Shown one piece after another: positions 42,588 through 48,385 of a stretch of 48,385 nucleotides of DNA (position 1 is the first letter of the stretch; every line of letters begins with the position of its first letter). The notes under the pieces were generated by a model. That model ran no database searches, was not told the DNA's origin, and worked only from the letters and a program-made list of their open reading frames with translations. Source of the stretch: Chitinophagales bacterium (GTDB lineage: Bacteria > Bacteroidota > Bacteroidia > Chitinophagales > Chitinophagaceae); the NCBI GenBank assembly GCA_015654695.1, contig JAATGJ010000149.1, positions 1-48,385 on the forward strand. Direction: 5' to 3'. Position numbers and translations under genes: made by a program.

Positions 42588-44119
42588 TGCTGAAAGGCTT
42601 TAATATTGGGAAATACAACAGGATGGATACCTGCTGCTTTAAATTGTTCGGTTGTTTCTCCATAAGGGCAGCTATGCGTCACATTTGTTTTCACAACGTT
42701 TTTATATTGCAAATATTGACGAAAGCTTGTCCAGAAAATGATATCAGCTTCTTTAATTTGCTCTTCTATACCCGGTATTGATTTTTCCACCGTTGAATAC
42801 GTGCTATATACTTTCCATCCTTTCGCCTGCCAGCTATTGGCTGAATGATCATTGGTAACAACAGCTACATCTGCTTTTGAAATATTGAGCAATGGCATTT
42901 GCCAGGGTGTTAGTAAAAACTCCAACCCGAAAGCATCAGCGCAACCTTCCACCCATACTCCCTTTTTTGCCAGCTCAAACCAGGTTTTCGTTCCGGCAGC
43001 CCATACTTTTTTTGTTTGCAATTGGTCTATCAATTCTTTTTGTTCTACGGCTTTGTAGTTAGCTACATATACAACAGGCTCATTTATTGCTATAGTATCA
43101 TTATTGTATTCATACTGGAAAAAACTGCCCATAAAATCAGTAGTGCTGAAGAAATTCTTTTTGCTTACTTCTAATCCAGGCAGTCCTGTCCATTTGGTAA
43201 ACAGGGTTCCTTCGCTGTCTTTGCCGGCTGCATATACTATTTGGTTGTCACCATAAGTGATTGTTGTTACACCAAATTTTTGCAGGCAACCCATGCCGTA
43301 TTGTATAGCGGTTTTCTTTTCCCGTATGCAAGCGTCCATCAATTCAGTATCATTGATCCTGCTTAATACTTCAACAGCTTTTTGATTGTTTGGGTCTGCT
43401 TCTGCTACGATGGCGCCCTGGCAGGGAGCGGGTACACATTCTATCAAAGGCAGGAGCATCAGTTTTTTATCTTTTAATAATTCCTTAGTCGCTTCGCAAC
43501 CGCCGTCGGGGGTTTTAGCTTCGCAACCGCCGTCGGGGCCTTCGGCCGCCGACGGGGTTAGCAACCGGTTTAATCCGGCTGTCGCCAAAATAATACCGTC
43601 ATATTCACCCGTATCTAATTTTCTTAACCTGGTATCCACGTTTCCGCGGATATTTTTTGTTCCGACCTTAAAGGTCTTGCTCCATTGGGGTAATGCTTTT
43701 TGTAAAAATCCTATCGCCATTTCCTCCCTTCTTGGCGAACAGGTTCCAATAGTGATATTCTCTCCATTTTTAATTTTCCATTCCACGTTCTTATTAAAAA
43801 TGGCTACGTCCCTTGTATCATCCCGGTCAACTACTGCGAATTTATTTGACCCAAAGAAATGTTCGCTGCTCATATCCTTCAATGAATGCACGGCAATATC
43901 CGCTTCATCGTTTGCCAGTGTATCAAAAATATCCTGTGTGAAAAAATCGCTTCCTTCTACGGTATGCAATGGTATATCCTGTAAAGTATCACCACGGCTG
44001 CTGCGGGCAATGATGGCTACTTTCATACCGGGATAAGCTACCTGTATCTTATTCCTCACCTTCTCCAATTGGAGTACCGATAGCCGGGAGTTCCGTCCTG
44101 TAAGCCTGATTGTGTCCAT
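42548..44119 (-). CDS. hemC: Hydroxymethylbilane synthase fused to uroporphyrinogen-III synthase
   Basis: A 523-residue HemC-HemD fusion. HemC (1-~310): Asp82 in VHSLKDM, GTCSPRREE, and the dipyrromethane-cofactor Cys278 in YGMGCLQKFG. HemD-like (~325-523) is weakly conserved, with VVTNDHSANSW and IIFWTSFRQY. Together they turn porphobilinogen into uroporphyrinogen III. Residues ~190-212 are an insertion containing PDGGCEA twice, encoded by GC-rich palindromic repeats (43491-43560). The start overlaps the ALAS gene by 71 nt. Confidence 0.93.
   Translation of the reverse strand: MDTIRLTGRNSRLSVLQLEKVRNKIQVAYPGMKVAIIARSSRGDTLQDIPLHTVEGSDFFTQDIFDTLANDEADIAVHSLKDMSSEHFFGSNKFAVVDRDDTRDVAIFNKNVEWKIKNGENITIGTCSPRREEMAIGFLQKALPQWSKTFKVGTKNIRGNVDTRLRKLDTGEYDGIILATAGLNRLLTPSAAEGPDGGCEAKTPDGGCEATKELLKDKKLMLLPLIECVPAPCQGAIVAEADPNNQKAVEVLSRINDTELMDACIREKKTAIQYGMGCLQKFGVTTITYGDNQIVYAAGKDSEGTLFTKWTGLPGLEVSKKNFFSTTDFMGSFFQYEYNNDTIAINEPVVYVANYKAVEQKELIDQLQTKKVWAAGTKTWFELAKKGVWVEGCADAFGLEFLLTPWQMPLLNISKADVAVVTNDHSANSWQAKGWKVYSTYSTVEKSIPGIEEQIKEADIIFWTSFRQYLQYKNVVKTNVTHSCPYGETTEQFKAAGIHPVVFPNIKAFQQWRQISIPLHNVV
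43491..43560. repeat. Palindromic GC-rich repeat inserted in frame in hemC
   Basis: The 21-mer GCTTCGCAACCGCC-GTCGGGG occurs at 43491-43511 and 43518-43538, a 27-bp period (9 codons). The second copy is followed by an inverted arm CCGCCGACGGGGTT (43547-43560), making a near-palindrome around GGCCTTCGGCC. GC content is far above the surrounding DNA. Confidence 0.85.
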
Positions 44120-45308
44120 TTAAAATTTTATTCAAACTATGCGCTAAGTGATTAATATGTTTTGGCTGGTGCCTGGCGGTAATGATGATGCGTAAACATT
44201 CCTCACCCACCGGTACCGTTGGAAAATTAATGGGCTGCAGATATACTCCTTGTTTTTCCAGCAACTCATTAGCTACCTGCCTGCAGCGGTTCGCATCTTT
44301 TACCGGCACAGCAGTAATATGTGAATCATTCTGGTTAAACACTACATCGTTTTCCTGCAACGCCCTGCGAAGCAATAACACATTGCGATGAAACTCATTT
44401 CTCCACCCGGCGTTTTGCTGTATGAGCTGTATACTTTTATTAGCGGCACTGCATATTGCAGGTGGTAATGAAGTAGTAAAAATAAATCCGCTGCCATAGC
44501 TGCGGACAAAATCAATAACAACAGATGATGCGGCAATATAACCGCCAAATACACCAATCGCTTTTGATAAAGTACCATTAACAATATCTATTTCGGTCTG
44601 CAGGTCCCCGCGTTCCAGGATGCCTGCGCCTGTGTCGCCATACAAACCAACACCATGCACTTCATCAATATAAGTCAGGGCATTGAATTGTTTAGCAAGA
44701 GCAGCTATTTCTTTTACCGGTGAAATAGTTCCCGACATAGAATAGACAGATTCAAAAACGATCAGCTTTGGATGATCAGCGGGAATGGATTGTAATATTT
44801 CTTCGAGGTGAACTGTATCATTATGCCTGAATATTTTCTTTTCATTTTTGCAGCCTCTCATACCTTCAATGATAGACGCATGATTGTGTTCATCCGAAAT
44901 AAAAATCAGGCCGGGAATATTTTTTGCTAATGTCTGCAGCGTGGTAACATTAGCAGCATAGGCGCCATTGAAAAGTAAGGCGGCTTCTTTTTTATGCCAC
45001 CGGGCTAAAGTTGTTTCAAGTTCTTTGTGATAAATAGTAGTTCCGGAAATATTTCTTGTACCACTGCTGCCTGTACCGCTTTTGTAAGCAGTATGACTCA
45101 GCTTGCCGATCACTTCCTCATGCGTGCTCATGCAGAGATAATCATTACTGCACCAATTCACGGCCGATCGCTGTACTCTTTCATTATTCAAATAATAGAA
45201 ATGGGGAAAATGCTGTGCACTTTTATTTACTTCTAAAAAATAACGGTAAGAACCCGCGTCTTTCAGTTGCTGGATTTTACCTGCAAGAAATGAATCATAG
45301 CTAAACAT
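44049..45308 (-). CDS. hemA: 5-aminolevulinate synthase (Shemin pathway)
   Basis: A 419-residue alpha-oxoamine synthase that condenses glycine and succinyl-CoA to 5-aminolevulinate. Diagnostic ALAS motifs are the N-terminal YRYFLEV, SGTRNISGTTIYHKELE (with Thr84 and Asn86), SDEHNHASIIEGMRG, FESVYSMSG, DEVHGVGLYG and PLP Lys249 in NGTLSKAIGVFGGYIA, then FIFTTSLPP and YLQPINFPTVP. These separate it from BioF and Kbl. It opens the siroheme operon (ALAS-HemCD-HemB-Met8/TauE). Promoter and operator site 6 lie directly upstream. Confidence 0.9.
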   Translation of the reverse strand: MFSYDSFLAGKIQQLKDAGSYRYFLEVNKSAQHFPHFYYLNNERVQRSAVNWCSNDYLCMSTHEEVIGKLSHTAYKSGTGSSGTRNISGTTIYHKELETTLARWHKKEAALLFNGAYAANVTTLQTLAKNIPGLIFISDEHNHASIIEGMRGCKNEKKIFRHNDTVHLEEILQSIPADHPKLIVFESVYSMSGTISPVKEIAALAKQFNALTYIDEVHGVGLYGDTGAGILERGDLQTEIDIVNGTLSKAIGVFGGYIAASSVVIDFVRSYGSGFIFTTSLPPAICSAANKSIQLIQQNAGWRNEFHRNVLLLRRALQENDVVFNQNDSHITAVPVKDANRCRQVANELLEKQGVYLQPINFPTVPVGEECLRIIITARHQPKHINHLAHSLNKILNGHNQAYRTELPAIGTPIGEGEE

Positions 45309-45341
45309 AATCAGGTCTTATTAATTAATATCTGTGAATTG

Positions 45342-45349
45342 CAAACATA
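45342..45349 (-). promoter_or_regulatory. -7 box of the siroheme operon
   Basis: TATGTTTG on the minus strand matches TAnnTTTG, 33 nt before the ALAS ATG and 4 nt downstream of operator site 6. Confidence 0.6.
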
Positions 45350-45353
45350 CCGA

Positions 45354-45376
45354 TTTCCTACTAATCTGGTGGACTA
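45354..45376. promoter_or_regulatory. 23-bp palindromic operator, site 6
   Basis: Left half TTTCCTAC and right half GTGGACTA with a 7-nt spacer; the weakest of the seven copies. It is centred in the -33 region of the siroheme operon promoter. Confidence 0.6.
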
Positions 45377-45491
45377 ATCATAACTTTATTTCCGCGCACT
45401 AACACCTGTTGTGCAAAAAAGCATATTGTAAAAATTCCCTTCCCTACTTTGATTAATTACCGAACTTTATCCTTGATCATAAACATATTGC

Positions 45492-45785
45492 ATGAAACCA
45501 ACTATTACCATTGAATACTGCCCAAAATGTCATTGGCTGTTGCGTGCGGCCTACATGGCCCAGGAATTTTTGACCACTTTTGAAAACGAATTAAATGCCG
45601 TAACCCTGAAACCCAGTGAAGTGAACGGCGATTTTCATATCAGCATGGATGGCAAAAAAATATTTGACAGGAAAGAATACGGCGGCTTCCCGGAAATTAA
45701 AGAACTGAAGCAATTGGTCCGTGATATTGCAGCTCCGGGAAAAAGCCTGGGTCATACAGATACAAAACCACATCATCAGCAATAG
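45492..45785 (+). CDS. SelW/SelT/SelH-like Rdx-family protein
   Basis: A 97-residue thioredoxin-like protein with an N-terminal CxxC (Cys10, Cys13 in EYCPKCHWLLRA), the family's RAAYMAQEFLTTF helix, and GDFHISMDGKKIFDRKEYGGFPEI. Selenoprotein W relatives in bacteria use Cys in place of Sec. It sits divergently from the siroheme operon and convergently with the GNAT gene. Redox partner unknown. Confidence 0.88.
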   Translation: MKPTITIEYCPKCHWLLRAAYMAQEFLTTFENELNAVTLKPSEVNGDFHISMDGKKIFDRKEYGGFPEIKELKQLVRDIAAPGKSLGHTDTKPHHQQ

Positions 45786-45789
45786 TTGT

Positions 45790-46257
45790 TTATTTACTTA
45801 ATTCTTTTCGCATACAAATGCTTTCCTGCAACCCTTTGTACTGGTCATAATTATCTATCACCCTGTATCCCGCTTTATGGTACAGTTCCCGTGCTGTTTT
45901 AAAATGCACGCTTGTTTCCAAAACAGCATATTGAAATCCTGATTCTTCCGCCCATTTCTCTAATTCATATAATACAAGTTTTGAAAGGCCTTTTCTCCTG
46001 TATTCCTTTTCTACAAACATTCTCTTTATTTCAACTCCCTTTTCTTTATATTTTTTAAAACATCCGCTTGCTACCGGCACTGCATTCACGTATATGATTA
46101 ATGCTGTTTGAATATCGGTTACTTTGTTATACTGGTCATAGGTGGCCTGATCCTCTTTCAGTTCATTCCATAACTCATGATCCAAATGTGAGATCAATAA
46201 CTGAAAATCAGGATCGGTTCCGCTTGTTCTTTTTATTGTTAGCCCGTTATTCATCAT
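45790..46257 (-). CDS. GNAT-family N-acetyltransferase
   Basis: A 155-residue GNAT protein. The acetyl-CoA-binding signature is RMFVEKEYRRKGLSKLVL, followed by the typical late strand YAVLETSVHF and ending with the YHKAGYRVIDNY motif. Substrate unknown. It is convergent with the SelW-like gene, with a 4-nt gap. Confidence 0.88.
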   Translation of the reverse strand: MMNNGLTIKRTSGTDPDFQLLISHLDHELWNELKEDQATYDQYNKVTDIQTALIIYVNAVPVASGCFKKYKEKGVEIKRMFVEKEYRRKGLSKLVLYELEKWAEESGFQYAVLETSVHFKTARELYHKAGYRVIDNYDQYKGLQESICMRKELSK

Positions 46258-46412
46258 TCGAAAATATTCTAAATTTCACTATACAGATTTGGCTTCAAGA
46301 CACCCCTTTGTAAATAAGGCCAAAGACTTTTACCTTCTATACAATTTTGTTGGTTCATTAACCCAGATATTTTTGATCAATAACTTTTCCTAAGCTATTT
46401 TTACATTCTTTT

Positions 46413-46435
46413 TAGTCTACTAAAAAAGTAGGCTA
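46413..46435. promoter_or_regulatory. 23-bp palindromic operator, site 7
   Basis: Left half TAGTCTAC and right half GTAGGCTA with a 7-nt spacer; nearly perfect. It is 62 nt upstream of the sulfite reductase ATG. A near-consensus -7 box, TAGTTTTT, begins at 46439, directly after it. Confidence 0.8.
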
Positions 46436-46497
46436 CTGTAGTTTTTATACATTGAATTATTGAAAGATTTTGATACTTGATCATAAAAATCATAAAC

Positions 46498-48385
46498 ATG
46501 CAAAGTTTCCGCACTGAGTTAGAGAACCCGCTGGTTGAAAAGGATATCATTGAACTTGAACAAAAGATCCGTGAATTCAAAGAAGGAAAAATCGCTGATG
46601 AAAAATTTCGCAGCCTTCGTTTGGCAAGGGGTGTTTATGGTCAGCGCCAGCCCGGTGTACAAATGGTACGTATTAAATTACCTTATGGAAAAATGACGCT
46701 GGCACAATGGAAACGCATCGCCGCTGTATCGGATGAATATTCAACCGGCAATCTGCACCTGACTACCCGCCAGGATATACAGATTCATTTTGTAAGCCTT
46801 GATCGTACCCCTGAGATGTGGAGTGAACTGGAAAAAGATAATGTAACTATCCGTGAAGCATGCGGTAATACTGTAAGAAATATTACAGCATCCGACCAGG
46901 CTGGTATTGACCCGGATGAACCATTTGATGTGACGCCCTATGCACATGCTATGTTTGAATATTTTTTGCGTAAACCAGTATGCCAGGAAATGGGGCGCAA
47001 ATTCAAAATTGCTTTCAGCAGCAGCGAAAAAGATACTGCTCTTACTTTCATGCATGATCTCGGCGCTATTCCCCGTACCCGGATCGTGGATGGGAAATTA
47101 CAACGCGGCTTCAAGGTGTTAATTGGTGGCGGACTCGGCGCACAACCACATCTGGCCATCGCTACCTATGAATTTTTAGAAGAAGACCTGTTGATACCAT
47201 ACCTGGAAAGTGTGTTACGTGTTTTTGACCGGCATGGTGAACGCAATAGCCGCCATAAGGCCCGTATTAAATTTTTAATTCAGAAAATAGGAATTGATGC
47301 ATTCAATGAACTGGTAGTGGCTGAACAATTGGCATTAACCCATCAGCGTGTACCTGTTGATAGTTCAAAATTTGATGTAGCGGTATTACCCTCTTATCAA
47401 CTACCTGATTCAACTTATACTATTCAAAACCCTTATCAATTTGAGATCTGGAAAAAAACAAATGTCGCCGCGCAAAAACAGGAAGGTTACTTCGCTGTGT
47501 ATGTAAGAGTGGACAATGGAAACATCAGTACTGATAAAAGCAGGAACCTTATTGAGAAATTACAAAATGTCATTGGGGATGATGTCCGGGTAACGATCAA
47601 CCAGGGGTTGCAATTCCGGTATATTAAACCTGAACATTTAGAATATGTGTATGCCGCACTAGAAGCTGAAGGTCTTGCTGCTGCAGGATTTGGAAGCACA
47701 GCAGATGTTACTTCCTGCCCCGGTACCGATACCTGCAACCTGGGTATCAGCAACAGTACCGGAACAGCATTGGTACTAAGTGAAGTAATTGAAGAAGAGT
47801 ATCCCGAATTTTTATACAACAAAGAGTTAGCTATAAAGATAAGTGGCTGTATGAATAGTTGCGGCCAACACGGCATGGCATCCATTGGCTTTCATGGCAG
47901 CTCATTAAAATTAAAAGGTCAGGTGTTGCCGGCCTTGCAGGTATTGATCGGCGGTGGGGTATTAGGCAGCGGTGAAGGACGTATTTCAGATAAAATATTA
48001 AAAGTTCCCAGCAAAAAGGCCCCGGATGTACTTCGTAATGTATTGAACGATTATAAAATTAATAATGAGAATGAAAGCTTTCTTGATTACAGTAAAAGAC
48101 AAGGCGACAGGTATTATTACGATCTGCTAAAACCGCTGGCAAGCCTGGAAACGCTGCAGGCAGAAGATTATATTGACTGGGGACAACAGGAAAAATTCGC
48201 AACAGCTATTGGCGTAGGAGAATGTGCCGGCGTAATGATTGACCTGGTAGCTACACTAATTTTAGAAGCTGAAGAAAAGATCAGTAACAGTGAAGTGTGT
48301 ATCAGTAATAAAGCATGGGCCGATGGAATTTATCATGCGTACGCAGCGCAAATTCATGCTGCCAAAGCATTATTGTTGCAACAAG
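46498..48385 (+). CDS. Siroheme sulfite/nitrite reductase with C-terminal HEPN domain (3' end beyond window)
   Basis: The frame is open from the ATG at 46498 to the window edge (629 codons). Two ferredoxin-like/siroheme modules carry HLTTRQDIQIH and the Fe4S4-siroheme cysteines Cys407, Cys413 (SCPGTDTCNLG), Cys451 and Cys455 (SGCMNSCGQHG). The end (from about 575) reads as a HEPN-type helical domain: GVMIDLVATLILEAEEKI ... YHAYAAQIHAAKALL. It reduces sulfite (or nitrite) by six electrons; the siroheme operon nearby and operator site 7 favour sulfite assimilation. The downstream genes are outside the window. Confidence 0.93.
   Translation, partial: MQSFRTELENPLVEKDIIELEQKIREFKEGKIADEKFRSLRLARGVYGQRQPGVQMVRIKLPYGKMTLAQWKRIAAVSDEYSTGNLHLTTRQDIQIHFVSLDRTPEMWSELEKDNVTIREACGNTVRNITASDQAGIDPDEPFDVTPYAHAMFEYFLRKPVCQEMGRKFKIAFSSSEKDTALTFMHDLGAIPRTRIVDGKLQRGFKVLIGGGLGAQPHLAIATYEFLEEDLLIPYLESVLRVFDRHGERNSRHKARIKFLIQKIGIDAFNELVVAEQLALTHQRVPVDSSKFDVAVLPSYQLPDSTYTIQNPYQFEIWKKTNVAAQKQEGYFAVYVRVDNGNISTDKSRNLIEKLQNVIGDDVRVTINQGLQFRYIKPEHLEYVYAALEAEGLAAAGFGSTADVTSCPGTDTCNLGISNSTGTALVLSEVIEEEYPEFLYNKELAIKISGCMNSCGQHGMASIGFHGSSLKLKGQVLPALQVLIGGGVLGSGEGRISDKILKVPSKKAPDVLRNVLNDYKINNENESFLDYSKRQGDRYYYDLLKPLASLETLQAEDYIDWGQQEKFATAIGVGECAGVMIDLVATLILEAEEKISNSEVCISNKAWADGIYHAYAAQIHAAKALLLQQ

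Overview
The window looks like a chromosomal piece of a Bacteroidota bacterium, most likely of the Chitinophagaceae type. The evidence is a giant secreted protein with a type IX secretion (CHU_C / gliding-motility) C-terminus, carboxypeptidase-regulatory domains on a TonB receptor and on other envelope proteins, a Reg_prop/Y_Y_Y sensor kinase, absence of Shine-Dalgarno sites, and several TAnnTTTG -7 promoter boxes. The genus assignment is inference; no rRNA or marker gene settles it.

Layout. 1-441: the 5' end of a probable IS630-type helix-turn-helix protein and a cluster of short palindromes. 442-3991: thiolase, an AAA ATPase and divergent rlmN. 4012-17293: a two-component module (sensor kinase, response regulator, stand-alone HTH protein) followed on the same strand by a 2950-residue surface protein with 18 repeats of 53 residues. 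17303-20183: an rlmN relic, a Spy-like LTxxQ protein and two pseudouridine synthases. 20160-48385: a long region dominated by sulfur metabolism.

The sulfur region holds O-succinylhomoserine sulfhydrylase, a YeiH-type putative sulfate exporter, dehydrogenases with a 2OG-type dioxygenase and an AhpD-like protein, a TlpA-like redoxin and serine O-acetyltransferase. It also holds a cysteine desulfurase with a long repetitive N-terminal cargo domain, a family 2A encapsulin shell, tRNA-Cys, a TonB receptor, a Met8/CysG-N-TauE fusion, HemB, a HemC-HemD fusion, 5-aminolevulinate synthase, a SelW-like protein and a siroheme sulfite reductase with a HEPN tail. Read together: 5-aminolevulinate synthase, HemCD, HemB and Met8 make siroheme; sulfite reductase uses it to make sulfide; serine O-acetyltransferase supplies O-acetylserine for cysteine; and the encapsulated desulfurase can strip sulfur from cysteine for storage.

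The most notable observation is a 23-bp palindrome, consensus TAGTCTAC-N7-GTAGACTA, present seven times. Every copy is intergenic, in front of sulfur or putative organosulfur genes, and several overlap or abut a -7/-33 promoter. This suggests a sulfur-responsive regulon that includes genes of unknown function. Other points of interest are the encapsulin operon with its three exact 120-bp cargo repeats, a Shemin-pathway ALAS in a siroheme operon, palindromic DNA inserted in frame in hemC, two rlmN fragments in intergenic DNA, and a duplicated HTH gene that carries its downstream palindrome with it.
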